Below are positions 1-9,463 of a DNA stretch of 64,000 nucleotides, piece after piece. How positions within the stretch are numbered: position 1 is the stretch's first letter; every line of letters begins with the position of its first letter. The notes beneath the pieces were generated by a model. The model saw nothing but the letters and a program-made list of their open reading frames with translations, did no database searches and was not told where the DNA came from. Source of the stretch: Rhizobium terrae. GTDB taxonomy: Bacteria > Pseudomonadota > Alphaproteobacteria > Rhizobiales > Rhizobiaceae. A program made the translations under genes and the position numbers. Location of the stretch: contig NZ_QJKM01000011.1 of the NCBI RefSeq assembly GCF_003425685.1, positions 186,001-250,000 on the forward strand. Reading direction: 5' to 3'.

Positions 1-483
1 TGGATCGCCGCAGCCCTCCTCCTCGGCGGGCAGCCCGGTCCCGCCGCGTTTCTGCTGGTGATCTATCCCCTGTGGGACGCCCTCGCCAATCTGATTGATG
101 CACGGGCAAACGGCGGCCTGAAAACCAACCCGTCCCAGGCGCTGAACGTCGTGGTCAGCACGATAACGGGGCTCGCCGTCATCGCGGCGGTCAGCAGCAG
201 CACATACGCGGTTCTGGCCGTTTTCGGGGTCTGGGCTATCCTCTCGGGACTGCTGCAACTGTATACGGGAGTAAGACGCTGGCGTGCCTATGGCGCACAA
301 TGGGTGATGATCCTGAGCGGTGCGCAGTCGGCCCTCGCCGGCGCCTTCATGATCAGTCGATCCCTTGGCACCGTTGCGCCGACGATCTTGGACATCGTCC
401 CCTATGCGGGGTTCGGCGCCTTCTATTTTCTGCTTTCGGCCATCTGGCTCGTCGTCGCAGCCTATCGGAAAGCACATGCGTAA
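1..483 (+). CDS. DUF308/HdeD-like integral membrane protein, 5'-truncated by the window edge
   Basis: The frame is open from base 1 (first codon TGG) to the stop at 483, so the N-terminus lies outside the window. The visible 160 residues hold about five hydrophobic segments separated by short polar turns, including a charged loop with VRRWRAYGAQW. This pattern resembles the short DUF308 (HdeD-type) membrane proteins, whose biochemical role is largely unknown. There is no visible catalytic motif. Family assignment rests on hydropathy and general resemblance only; it could be another small multi-pass membrane protein. Confidence 0.55.
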   Translation, partial: WIAAALLLGGQPGPAAFLLVIYPLWDALANLIDARANGGLKTNPSQALNVVVSTITGLAVIAAVSSSTYAVLAVFGVWAILSGLLQLYTGVRRWRAYGAQWVMILSGAQSALAGAFMISRSLGTVAPTILDIVPYAGFGAFYFLLSAIWLVVAAYRKAHA

Positions 484-666
484 GCACAGCCCGCTCCCGC
501 GGCGGCAAGTTCAAAGTCATTTGCCGCCGCCGAAAGGACAAATTTCGCCCGTCAGAGAGCGCTCTCGTTCTTTGTAACTGGCGAATTCCTGCTCTCCGAA
601 AATCGATTCCGCTTTTCGGACCGATGCGCTAGGTTCGCGCCGCCCGAACAACCGGATCGCATTTGC

Positions 667-1458
667 ATGAATTCGCCAAGCCGCATTGTCCTTGAATGGC
701 GCGCTGCCACAAGGCGTCTTTTCGCCAGACCGGCAGTGTGGTTCGTCGTGCTGATGCTGCTGTGGTGGCTGCTGCTGGCAGTCTTCTACCTGGTCCCCGA
801 GATCGATCTTGCCGTGGCGCGCGCCTTCTTCGAAGAAGCGGCCTGCGGCCAGGCGGTCGAAGAAGGCCGCGTCTGCGGCAGCTTTCCCTACGGAACGCAG
901 GTCCTCTTCGTCGTCATTCGGCAGATCCTCTTCTATTTGCCGTCGCTCACCGCGATCTACATCCTCTACCGGCTGATCGCCAATCTCCAACATCACGGCG
1001 CAACCTACAGCCCTCGCAAGACAAGGGACTATTCGATCGCGCTTACATCCTTCCTGATCGGCCCCTACGTGCTGGTCAATCTGCTCCTCAAGGAAATCTC
1101 GGACCGCCCGCGGCCCTACCAGACCGATCTCTTCGGCGGCCGGAACGTCTTTATGCCGGCCGGCGATTTCCAGGGCGCCTGCACCGGCAACTGTTCCTTC
1201 ATCTCCGGCGAGGCCGCCGGGGCCGGCTGGATGGCTTGCCTGGTCGTGATGCTGCCGAAACCGCTGCGCGCGGTGCTCGGCCCGCCGCTGATTGCCGTGT
1301 CGCTGATCTCGCCGGCATTGCGGACCTCCTTCGGCGGGCACTACCTTTCCGACGTGACGCTCGGCTGGCTGTCATCGCTGGTGGTGTATGCGGGGATTGC
1401 CGCGTGTTTCGAAATGTCACAGCGGCGAAGAAAACGAAAACAGCCAACAAATTTGTGA
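667..1458 (+). CDS. PAP2-family membrane phosphatase
   Basis: 263 residues with several membrane helices. It carries a recognisable acid-phosphatase (PAP2) signature: KEISDRPRP near residue 141 (the K-x6-RP block), CSFISGE near 176 (the SGH-like block, here SGE, so the usual histidine is replaced), and RTSFGGHYLSDV near 219 (the R-x5-H-x3-D block). Such enzymes dephosphorylate lipid phosphates at the outer face of the inner membrane, for example undecaprenyl diphosphate or lipid A. The substrate cannot be told from sequence. It lies upstream of the LPS-export operon in the same direction but 106 bases away. The SGE replacement is worth noting because the histidine normally acts as general acid/base. 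Confidence 0.8.
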   Translation: MNSPSRIVLEWRAATRRLFARPAVWFVVLMLLWWLLLAVFYLVPEIDLAVARAFFEEAACGQAVEEGRVCGSFPYGTQVLFVVIRQILFYLPSLTAIYILYRLIANLQHHGATYSPRKTRDYSIALTSFLIGPYVLVNLLLKEISDRPRPYQTDLFGGRNVFMPAGDFQGACTGNCSFISGEAAGAGWMACLVVMLPKPLRAVLGPPLIAVSLISPALRTSFGGHYLSDVTLGWLSSLVVYAGIAACFEMSQRRRKRKQPTNL

Positions 1459-1564
1459 CGCAGCCCCTGTCGCAAACGGCTCGCCAATCGCTTAGATAGG
1501 CCCCACCGTGGTCTTGGGAGACAGCCGTCGTCCCGGATACGGAATGCAAAACGTCTAGGCCGGA

Positions 1565-2752
1565 ATGAAGCTTCTCGAAGTCTACATACTGCGCCGGATT
1601 TTTCAGATGTTCCTGGTGACGCTCCTGCCGGTGCTCACCATCATCTGGACGATCCAGGTGCTCGGACGCATCAACCTGGTCACGGATACGGGCCAGTCGA
1701 TGGGCTCGTTCGCGACTTTGGCGACCTATATCCTGCCCACCATCATCCCCGTCGTCCTGCCGTTCGCGCTCGTCATTGGCATCACCCAGACGCTGACGGC
1801 GATGAACAACGATTCGGAGCTGCCGGTCATCGACGCGGCCGGCTCCTCGCGCAGCATCATCTACAAGCCGGTGCTGATGCTCGGCATCGCGCTCAGCCTG
1901 TTCTCGTTCATCATCACCAATTTCGTCGAGCCGCCGTCGCGCGTCGCCGCCCGCCAAATGGTCGCGGCCGCCTATGCCGACCTGCTCTCTTCCGTCATCG
2001 AGGAAAAAACGTTCCGCAGCATCGAGGACGGGCTCTATGTGCAGATCTCGGAGCGCCATTCCGGACGCGTGCTGAAGGGCCTCTTCGTCGTCGACTACCG
2101 CGACCCGAATTTCGACCTCATCTATTACGCCCGCGAAGGATCGATCGACGAGAGCGGCACCTCGCTCACCATGCGCGACGGCGAGGTGCACCGCAAATCC
2201 GCCGACGGGCGCATCTCGGTCATCCGCTTCGTCTCCTATGCCTTCGACCTTTCGGCCATGGCGAAATCCGAAGGCGGCCTGCCGCAATATTCGACCGACC
2301 GCAGCCTTGCTTTCCTCCTGAACCCGGACCCCAACGACCCGCTTTACCAGAAGTCGCCGGACGCCTATCGCGCCGAACTGCACCGCCGCCTCTCCGACTG
2401 GCTCTTCCCGATCACCTTCGCGCTCATCTCGCTGGTGATCGCCGGGAACACGCGCTCGCACCGGCAGACGCGGGTGCATCCGATGATCTACGCGCTGTTT
2501 GCCGCCTTCGCCATCCGCTGGCTCGGTTTTTCGGCCACCAACCTTGTGGAGCGGCATGCCGTTTATGTCGCGCTTCCCTATGCGGTGCCGGTCCTGAGCT
2601 CGCTCGTTGCCATCTTCATGCTCGCCACCAACCGGCAGTTCTCCATGCCCGCCTTCATCGCGCGGCGCATCTCCCGGGTGAATGCCGGCCTGCAGCGGCG
2701 CCTCGACGGCAGGGCCGCCTCTGGCCCCACCTCGCGCGGAGGTGCGGCATGA
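1565..2752 (+). CDS. lptF: LPS export ABC transporter permease LptF
   Basis: 395 residues, the usual YjgP/YjgQ permease size. Three hydrophobic segments at the N-terminus (starting EVYILRRIFQMFLV), a large periplasmic beta-jellyroll region in the middle (about residues 130-260) and three more helices after residue 280 match the LptF/LptG topology. With LptG and the LptB ATPase (not in this window) it extracts LPS from the inner membrane and feeds the periplasmic bridge to LptD. The stop overlaps the lptG start by four bases (ATGA), so translation is probably coupled. Confidence 0.93.
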   Translation: MKLLEVYILRRIFQMFLVTLLPVLTIIWTIQVLGRINLVTDTGQSMGSFATLATYILPTIIPVVLPFALVIGITQTLTAMNNDSELPVIDAAGSSRSIIYKPVLMLGIALSLFSFIITNFVEPPSRVAARQMVAAAYADLLSSVIEEKTFRSIEDGLYVQISERHSGRVLKGLFVVDYRDPNFDLIYYAREGSIDESGTSLTMRDGEVHRKSADGRISVIRFVSYAFDLSAMAKSEGGLPQYSTDRSLAFLLNPDPNDPLYQKSPDAYRAELHRRLSDWLFPITFALISLVIAGNTRSHRQTRVHPMIYALFAAFAIRWLGFSATNLVERHAVYVALPYAVPVLSSLVAIFMLATNRQFSMPAFIARRISRVNAGLQRRLDGRAASGPTSRGGAA

Positions 2753-3837
2753 TCTTTTCGACGCTCGGACGATATTTCTTCCGCCGCTACATCGCCACCG
2801 CCCTGTGGTTCATGCTCGGCGTCAGCGCCATCATCTTCCTCGCCGATTTCAGCGAGACGAGCCGGCGCATGTCGGGTTTCGTCGGATATACGGTGTGGGC
2901 TGGCCTGATGATGACGGCCATGCGCGTGCCGCTCATCCTGCAGCAGACCATCCCGACGCTCAGCCTCTTCATCGGCATGACGGTGCTGATCGCGCTCAAC
3001 CGGCGTTACGAGCTGGTGGTGACCCGGGCCGCCGGCATCTCGGTCTGGCAGTTCGTTTCGCCCTTCGTGACCGGCGCCTTCCTGATCGGCCTCCTGACGC
3101 TTCTCGTCGTCAACCCGCTGGCCGCCTGGGGCCAGCGCGAATCCGCTTCCATGGAGGCGAGCTGGCGCGAGGCGAGCAACCGCGCGCGGTCCTCCAAATT
3201 CGTCCCGTGGATCCGCCAGATCAGCGGCGACGACGATACGATCATCGGCGCCAAGAGCTATCAGGACAACGGAACCTTCCTGATCGACGTCGTCCTGTTC
3301 CATTTCGACAAGGACGGTCGCGTCATCATGCGACAGGATGCCAAGACCGCAAAGTTGCAGGATGGTTACTGGCTTCTTAACGAGGTTCTGGAAAACCGGC
3401 CGGGCGAAATTCCGGTGCGTCGTGCAACAGCACAGGTTCGCACCAACTTGAAGCAGGAATATATTCAGGAGAGCGTGGCGCAGCCGGAAACTGTTGCGTT
3501 TTTTGATCTTTCCAGAAAAATCGAGGTGGGCAAATCGTTCGGAATATCCACCAAGGCACTCGAGACGCAGTATCATTCGCTGCTCTCCCTGCCGGTCCTG
3601 CTTGTGGCGATGACTCTCATTGCTGCAACAGTCTCGTTAAAATTCAGCCGGTTCGCCCAGTCCCGCTCTGTGATTCTGGGTGGAATAGTTTCCGGCTTCG
3701 TGCTTTATGTCGTGACGGTGCTTGTAAAGGCATTCGGGAGCAGCGGGGCGATTCCTCCCTTCGTGGCGGTCTGGATACCAGTCATCGTCGCGACGGCGTT
3801 GGGGGCGACTATTCTGCTTCATCAGGAGGATGGCTAG
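2749..3837 (+). CDS. lptG: LPS export ABC transporter permease LptG
   Basis: 362 residues with the same layout as LptF: N-terminal helices (RYFFRRYIATALWFMLG), a central periplasmic domain, and C-terminal helices ending in a short basic tail. It forms the heterodimeric permease with LptF. The ATG sits in the lptF stop (ATGA), and the last base of its TAG stop is the first base of the lptD GTG, so the three genes form a tight translational unit for LPS transport. Confidence 0.93.
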   Translation: MIFSTLGRYFFRRYIATALWFMLGVSAIIFLADFSETSRRMSGFVGYTVWAGLMMTAMRVPLILQQTIPTLSLFIGMTVLIALNRRYELVVTRAAGISVWQFVSPFVTGAFLIGLLTLLVVNPLAAWGQRESASMEASWREASNRARSSKFVPWIRQISGDDDTIIGAKSYQDNGTFLIDVVLFHFDKDGRVIMRQDAKTAKLQDGYWLLNEVLENRPGEIPVRRATAQVRTNLKQEYIQESVAQPETVAFFDLSRKIEVGKSFGISTKALETQYHSLLSLPVLLVAMTLIAATVSLKFSRFAQSRSVILGGIVSGFVLYVVTVLVKAFGSSGAIPPFVAVWIPVIVATALGATILLHQEDG

Positions 3838-6179
3838 TGGCGGCAATCGACCGCAAAAACATAAGACGGCTCGCCGCCGCCCTGCTGACAGGTGTGTCTG
3901 TATGCGTAATCGGCGTATCGGCAACGACTGTGCATGCGCAGACGCCGGGACAGAGTCTGGTGCCCGCTCCGGCGGATGACGCGAAGCTTCTGCTGCGCGC
4001 CAACGAACTCGTCTACAATCAGGACGCCCAGAGGGTCACCGCGACCGGCGGCGTTCAACTGTACTACAACCGTTACCGCATGGTGGCTCAGCGCGTTCAG
4101 TACGACCAGAAGACCGGCCGCGTCATGGCGACCGGCAATATCGAACTGATCGAGCCGGGCGGAAACCGCGTCTACGCCCAGGAACTCGACGTCACCGACG
4201 ATTTCGGCCAGGGCTTCATCAACGCGCTTCGCGTCGAGACGACCGACAATACCCGCCTTGCAGCGGAAAGCGCCGAACGCCAGACTGGCGACCTGATGGT
4301 GCTGAACAACAGCGTCTACACCGCCTGCCTGCCCTGCGCCACGAGACCGGGCAAGGCGCCGCTCTGGCAGGTGAAGGCCGAGCGTGTCGTTCGAAACGGT
4401 CAGACCCATACGATTCGCCTGGAAAATGCCCAGTTCGAACTGTTCGGCCTGCCGATCGGGCGCCTGCCTTTCGCGATCGAGGTGCCGGACGAGACGGTCG
4501 AACGCAAGTCCGGCCTGCTCTTCCCGCAGTTTTCGGCCAGCGACAATCTCGGCTTCGGCGTGACCGTCCCCTATTACCATGTCTTCTCGCCGAGCATGGA
4601 CGCGACGATCAGCCCGACCTACTATTCCAACCAGGGACTGCTGCTGCAGGGTGAGGTTCGCAACCGTTTCGAGAACGGCGACCATACGTTCCGGTTTGCG
4701 GGCATCCAGCAGAACAACCCGGAATCCTTCGACCTCGGCACCAGCGACCGCGAAGCGGACCAGCGTTTCATGGCCGCTTCCAAGGGTGAATTCAACATCA
4801 ATCCCCGCTGGACCTTCGGCTGGGATATCATGGCCCAGAGCGACAACAATTTCTCCCGGACCTACAACCTGACCGACGTCGACGACGACACGTTCACCAA
4901 CGACGTCTACCTGACCGGTCTCGGGACACGGAACTATTTCGACCTGCACGCCTATTACTTCAACGTGCAGGACGATGCAGTGCGCAATACGCTCGAACAG
5001 CAGCAGGCGATCGTCTATCCGTCCCTCGACTACAGCTATTACGCACCGGAACCGATCCTCGGCGGCGAACTTCAGATCAACGCCAACCTTACCAATCTCT
5101 CGCGCCGCGAGGACGACTGGTATACGGAAGGCACGACCAACCGCTTCCCGGGCCTCGAAGGCAGCTATAGCCGCTTCACGGTCGAGGCGGAATGGAAGCG
5201 TACGTTCAACGCCGACGGCCTGCTCCTGACGCCGATCCTCGCCGCGCGCGGCGACGGCATCCGCCACACCGGCTCCAACACGCCCGCCTTCTATACCGGC
5301 AGCCTGGAGCCGGAAGGCAGCGACGGCCGCTACATGCTGACGGCCGGTCTCGAAGCCCGCTACCCGATCCTCATGACCTATGGCGACAGCAGCCACATCA
5401 TCGAGCCGATCGCGCAGATCTTCATGCGCCCGGACGAGCAGATGGCCGGCGGCCTGCCCAACGAGGATGCCCAGAGCTTCGTCTTCGATGCGACCACGCT
5501 TTTCGAGCGCGACAAGTTCTCCGGCTTCGACCGCGTCGAAGGCGGCACGCGCGCCAATGTCGGCATCCGCTATACGGGTTCGTTCGCGAACGGCATCGGC
5601 GTCAGGAGCATCATCGGTCAGTCCTACCAGATTGCCGGCCGCAACTCCTTCGCGACCGACGACCTCGTGCATGCGGGCGCTGATTCGGGGCTCGAAACGC
5701 GGCGATCGGACTATGTCGCGATGGCAGCCATCGACCTGCCGCAAGGCTTCACGCTCGCTGCCAACACCCGTTTCGACGAAAAGACCTTCGCGGTGAAGCG
5801 CACCGACGCTTCCTTCGGCTACACGACGCCGCGCCTCTCCGGCACGCTCGTCTACACCCAGGTCGATCCGCAGGAAGAATACGGCTCCGACGAGGCGACC
5901 GACGTGCTGAAGCACTCGATGCGCTTCCGCATCAACGAGAACTGGGCGCTGGCCGGAACGGCAACCTGGGACCTTGCGGACAAGCAGGTCATCCGCCGCG
6001 GCATCGGCATCAGCTATGCGGACGAGTGCACCATCTTCACGCTCGCCTATACCGACAAGCCGCAGAGCACGGTTGCAAACGACTGGACCGTCAGCGCGCG
6101 CCTCAGCTTCCGCACGCTCGGCGATATCAATATCGGCTCCAATACCAAGGACTACGATCAGGATTACCAGTATCAGTAG
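3837..6179 (+). CDS. lptD: LPS-assembly outer membrane protein LptD
   Basis: 780 residues. The start is GTG at 3837, overlapping the lptG stop and preceded at a good distance by AGGAGG (3824-3829); no ATG gives a better fit. A signal peptide ends near VHAQTPG (about residue 35). An OstA/LptA-like N-domain (about 45-160) is followed by the long outer-membrane barrel domain. A CLPC pair lies near residue 164 and a single cysteine (DECTIF) near the C-terminus; these could form the disulfides that link N-domain and barrel, as known for LptD. With LptE it inserts LPS in the outer leaflet. Confidence 0.93.
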   Translation: MAAIDRKNIRRLAAALLTGVSVCVIGVSATTVHAQTPGQSLVPAPADDAKLLLRANELVYNQDAQRVTATGGVQLYYNRYRMVAQRVQYDQKTGRVMATGNIELIEPGGNRVYAQELDVTDDFGQGFINALRVETTDNTRLAAESAERQTGDLMVLNNSVYTACLPCATRPGKAPLWQVKAERVVRNGQTHTIRLENAQFELFGLPIGRLPFAIEVPDETVERKSGLLFPQFSASDNLGFGVTVPYYHVFSPSMDATISPTYYSNQGLLLQGEVRNRFENGDHTFRFAGIQQNNPESFDLGTSDREADQRFMAASKGEFNINPRWTFGWDIMAQSDNNFSRTYNLTDVDDDTFTNDVYLTGLGTRNYFDLHAYYFNVQDDAVRNTLEQQQAIVYPSLDYSYYAPEPILGGELQINANLTNLSRREDDWYTEGTTNRFPGLEGSYSRFTVEAEWKRTFNADGLLLTPILAARGDGIRHTGSNTPAFYTGSLEPEGSDGRYMLTAGLEARYPILMTYGDSSHIIEPIAQIFMRPDEQMAGGLPNEDAQSFVFDATTLFERDKFSGFDRVEGGTRANVGIRYTGSFANGIGVRSIIGQSYQIAGRNSFATDDLVHAGADSGLETRRSDYVAMAAIDLPQGFTLAANTRFDEKTFAVKRTDASFGYTTPRLSGTLVYTQVDPQEEYGSDEATDVLKHSMRFRINENWALAGTATWDLADKQVIRRGIGISYADECTIFTLAYTDKPQSTVANDWTVSARLSFRTLGDINIGSNTKDYDQDYQYQ

Positions 6180-6323
6180 CGGATGCCGGGGTTCGGCCCC
6201 GGTCCGCCGGGGCCATCGTCGTCATCGTTTCGCCGCAAGAATTGTGCAAGCGAGCGCAAATATAGTATGAGTAAGGCCGGACGGGCGGAGAGAACCGACC
6301 GGGGCGGGAAAGGAATTGGTACC

Positions 6324-7268
6324 ATGTTTGCAATGACCGCAACGCGCAAACTGGCGCTCGCCGCGGCAGTATTGGCTGCTTCGGTCTTCGTCCAGCCGAT
6401 CGCCCGCGAGGCCCAGGCCGCCAGCGAAATCGCAGCCGTCGTCAACAGGACGGCGATCACCTCGACCGATGTTGCCCGCCGCGCCGCCTTCCTGCGCCTG
6501 CAACGGCAGAAGGCCGACACCAAGAGCGCCCGCGAGGCGATGGTGGAGGAAATCCTGAAGCGCCAGGAAGTCGCCCGCCTGAAAATGTCGGTCTCGACCG
6601 ATGACGTCGACAAGGCCTTCGAGCGCTTTGCCGCCGGCAACAAGATGAACCCGCAGCAGATGAGCCAGATCCTCGACCGGGCCGGCGTCGGGGTCGAGCA
6701 CTTCAAGAACTATATCGCCGTGCAGATGAGCTGGCCGCGCCTCGTGAACGCCCGCTACGGTGGCGCCCGCGGCCGCATGTCGAATCAGGAACTCGTCACC
6801 CGCATGATGGAGAACAAGGAAAAGCCGGTCACGACCGAATATTTCCTGCAGCAGGTGATCTTCGTCGTGCCGTCGGCCAAGCGCAACGCGATCCTCGGCA
6901 AGCGGCAGAGTGAAGCCAATGCCGCACGCGGCAAGTTCCCGGGCTGCGAACAGTCCAAGCAGTTCGCAGCCGGTTACCTCGACGTCTCCGTCCGTGACCT
7001 CGGCCGCGTTCTGGCCCCTGAAATGCCGGCAGAATGGAAGCCGCTGATCGAGAAGACCCCCGCCAACGGCACGACCGCAACGCGCGTGACCGAGCGCGGC
7101 GTCGAGTTCCTGGCGATCTGCAACCAGCGGCAGGTTTCGGACGACCTCGCCGCCGAAGTGGTCTTCCGCGCTGAAGACCTCGGCAAGGAGCAGAAGGGCG
7201 GCCAGAACCCGAACGAAAAGAAATATCTCGACGAACTGCGGGGCAAAGCGGTAATCGAATATCGTTGA
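6324..7268 (+). CDS. surA: SurA-family periplasmic chaperone / peptidyl-prolyl isomerase
   Basis: 314 residues from ATG 6324 (an in-frame upstream start at 6183 would add 47 residues ahead of the signal peptide; ATG 6333 is a second option). The N-terminus is a clear signal peptide cut near EAQAASEIAAV. The following segment (AAVVNRTAITSTDV, then a helical stretch) is the SurA N-terminal chaperone domain. The C-terminal half has a degenerate parvulin-like region with no convincing isomerase motif. Its place between lptD and pdxA is the conserved proteobacterial order, fitting a role in folding outer membrane proteins, LptD included. Confidence 0.85.
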   Translation: MFAMTATRKLALAAAVLAASVFVQPIAREAQAASEIAAVVNRTAITSTDVARRAAFLRLQRQKADTKSAREAMVEEILKRQEVARLKMSVSTDDVDKAFERFAAGNKMNPQQMSQILDRAGVGVEHFKNYIAVQMSWPRLVNARYGGARGRMSNQELVTRMMENKEKPVTTEYFLQQVIFVVPSAKRNAILGKRQSEANAARGKFPGCEQSKQFAAGYLDVSVRDLGRVLAPEMPAEWKPLIEKTPANGTTATRVTERGVEFLAICNQRQVSDDLAAEVVFRAEDLGKEQKGGQNPNEKKYLDELRGKAVIEYR

Positions 7269-7289
7269 TAGAGCATCTTCGGAGCATCC

Positions 7290-8303
7290 ATGCCGCTTGA
7301 TCGTCCTCTCGCTCTGACCCAGGGCGATCCCGCCGGCATCGGCCCCGAGATCACGCTTGCCGCCTGGGCGGAACGCCGTAAACACGACCTGCCCCCCTTC
7401 CTGTTTCTCGGCGATCCGGCCGTGCTGTCGGCCCGCGCGGCGATGATCGGCATCGACGTACCGATCCGCGAAGCCGATCCGCAACGCGCCATCTCCATCT
7501 TCGCGGATGCCTTGCCCGTCCTGCCGATCCCGGCCGGTGCGGAGGTCGCAGCCGGCGAGCCGCATGTGGCGACCGCCAAGGGAACGATCCGGGCGATCGA
7601 GACCGCCGTCTCGCTGTGCTTCGAGGGCAAGGTTGCCGGCGCCGTCACCAATCCGATCGCCAAATCCATCCTCTATCAGGCGGGCTTCGGTTTTCCGGGC
7701 CATACGGAGTTCCTCGCCGACCTGTCAGAGCGCGCCACTGGACGGAAATTCCTCCCGGTGATGATGCTGGCGGGCCCGAAACTTCGGGCCGTTCCGGTCA
7801 CCATCCACATTCCGATCAAGGACGTCCCGGCAGCCCTCACGCCGGATCTGATCGCCGAGACCTGCCGTATCGTCCACCACGACCTCAAAACCCGCTTCGG
7901 AATCGAAAAGCCCCGCCTTGCGGTCGCAGGCCTCAACCCGCATGCGGGCGAAGATGGCGCGATCGGCAAGGAGGACCAGACGATCATCCATCCGGCGGTC
8001 TTCAAGCTGCGCGCCGAAGGCGTCCATGTCTTCGGTCCGCTGCCGGCCGACACGATGTTTCATGACGAGGCGCGTGCCCGCTACGACGTGGCGATCTGCA
8101 TGTATCACGACCAGGCGCTGATCCCGGTCAAGGCGCTCGGCTTCGACACCTCGGTCAACGTGACGCTGGGCCTGCCCTTCATCCGCACCTCGCCCGATCA
8201 CGGCACCGCCTTCGGCATTGCCGGCCAGGGGATTGCACGCGAGACCAGTCTCGTCGAGGCGGTCAGGCTGGCCGGCGACCTCGCCTCGAAAGCATTCGCC
8301 TGA
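7290..8303 (+). CDS. pdxA: 4-hydroxythreonine-4-phosphate dehydrogenase
   Basis: 337 residues, normal for PdxA. Starts LALTQGDPAGIGPEI, the family signature. Metal and substrate motifs are present: FPGHTEF near residue 133, GLNPHAGE near 213 and MYHDQALIP near 271. The enzyme oxidises 4-phosphohydroxy-threonine in the DXP-dependent route to pyridoxal phosphate. It follows surA by 21 bases and overlaps rsmA by one base. PLP made here is the cofactor of alr downstream in the window, though no regulatory link is implied. Confidence 0.95.
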   Translation: MPLDRPLALTQGDPAGIGPEITLAAWAERRKHDLPPFLFLGDPAVLSARAAMIGIDVPIREADPQRAISIFADALPVLPIPAGAEVAAGEPHVATAKGTIRAIETAVSLCFEGKVAGAVTNPIAKSILYQAGFGFPGHTEFLADLSERATGRKFLPVMMLAGPKLRAVPVTIHIPIKDVPAALTPDLIAETCRIVHHDLKTRFGIEKPRLAVAGLNPHAGEDGAIGKEDQTIIHPAVFKLRAEGVHVFGPLPADTMFHDEARARYDVAICMYHDQALIPVKALGFDTSVNVTLGLPFIRTSPDHGTAFGIAGQGIARETSLVEAVRLAGDLASKAFA

Positions 8304-9136
8304 TGGCCACACTCGACGGCCTGCCGCCGCTGCGTGACGTGATCCAGCGTCACGGACTCGATGCGAAAAAGGCGCTCGGCCAGAATTTTCTGCTCGACCT
8401 CAACCTCACCCAGAAGATCGCCCGCAGCGCTGGTCCGCTCGAAGGCGTCACGGTCATCGAGGTTGGCCCCGGCCCCGGCGGCCTCACCCGCGCCATCCTG
8501 TCGCTCGGCGCCAGGAAGCTGATCGCCGTCGAACGCGACAGCCGCTGCCTTCCCGCGCTGGCGGAAATCGGCGAGCATTATCCCGATCGTCTCGAAGTCA
8601 TCGAGGGCGACGCGCTGAAGGTCGACTTTGCGGCGCTGGCGCCGGAAGGACCCGTCAGGATCATCGCCAACCTGCCCTACAATGTCGGCACCCAGCTCCT
8701 CCTCAACTGGCTGCTCCCCGAAGACGGAAAATGGCCGCCGTTCTGGGAAAGCCTGACGCTGATGTTCCAGAAGGAAGTGGGCCTCAGGATCGTTGCCGAC
8801 GAGGAAGACGACTATTACGGCCGCCTCGGCGTGCTCGCCGGCTGGAGAACCGATGCGAGGATGGTCTTCGACGTTCCCCCACAGGCCTTCACCCCGCCGC
8901 CCAAGGTCACCTCGACGGTCGTGCATCTGACGCCGCGCGAAAAACCCCTTCCTTGCGATGTGAACAAGCTGGAGCGCATTACCCACGCCGCCTTCGGCCA
9001 GCGCCGAAAAATGCTGCGTCAGAGCCTGAGGCCGCTCGGCGGAGAAACCCTGCTCGACAAGGCTGACATTGATCCGCAAAGGCGGGCCGAAACGCTGTCC
9101 GTGGAAGAATTTGTAAGGCTCGCGAACTGCCTTTGA
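8303..9136 (+). CDS. rsmA: 16S rRNA (adenine1518/1519-N6)-dimethyltransferase
   Basis: 277 residues (KsgA). SAM-binding motif EVGPGPGGLTRAIL near residue 53 and the catalytic NLPYNVGT near 120 are intact. A helical C-terminal domain follows. It dimethylates two adjacent adenines in helix 45 of 16S rRNA late in 30S assembly. The start overlaps the pdxA stop (TGATG), so the two are translationally coupled. This is the last gene of the block; a low-GC insert follows. Confidence 0.95.
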   Translation: MATLDGLPPLRDVIQRHGLDAKKALGQNFLLDLNLTQKIARSAGPLEGVTVIEVGPGPGGLTRAILSLGARKLIAVERDSRCLPALAEIGEHYPDRLEVIEGDALKVDFAALAPEGPVRIIANLPYNVGTQLLLNWLLPEDGKWPPFWESLTLMFQKEVGLRIVADEEDDYYGRLGVLAGWRTDARMVFDVPPQAFTPPPKVTSTVVHLTPREKPLPCDVNKLERITHAAFGQRRKMLRQSLRPLGGETLLDKADIDPQRRAETLSVEEFVRLANCL

Positions 9137-9463
9137 GCGGCGGTGCGGTATCCCATAATAACTTCAGCCCGAAAAAGTTGTGTATCTTGATGCGGTTCAA
9201 AGCGCGGCCTCCTTAATCGCACAACCCATCCGGATTGGCAATCTGAACCTCCGTTAGTTCCTAATTTCACGTGGCCCGGAGCATCGGCTCAATACATTTC
9301 AGAGAAAAAATTCAACCGCACATAGCAAAAAGGCATCCCCTCCCTATTCTCCAACCCATAAGCCGCATGCTATCCGACCGAAATCATAAGTGGAAATCCT
9401 CTTGTCACAAGGCCTACGTATACCGTAGATCACGATGGTTATGAGGTGCGTTGGGTGGCCGGC
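9137..9463. other. Low-GC intergenic region upstream of the autotransporter gene
   Basis: No convincing gene. The GC content drops visibly compared with rsmA. A short dyad lies at 9414-9428 (CTACG-TATAC-CGTAG), just upstream of the autotransporter start region. No promoter fits well: TTGTCA near 9402 is followed 17 bases later only by a poor -10. The change of composition begins here, consistent with the left edge of an inserted segment. Confidence 0.5.

Noticed and set aside
555..566. 12-bp palindrome GAGAGCGCTCTC upstream of the PAP2 gene
   Set aside because: Too short and GC-rich to be significant alone; no flanking promoter pattern.
3834..5915. A 693-codon minus-strand frame opposite lptD
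   Set aside because: lptD is certain on the plus strand; the antisense translation is Val/Arg/Glu/Gly-biased low-information sequence.
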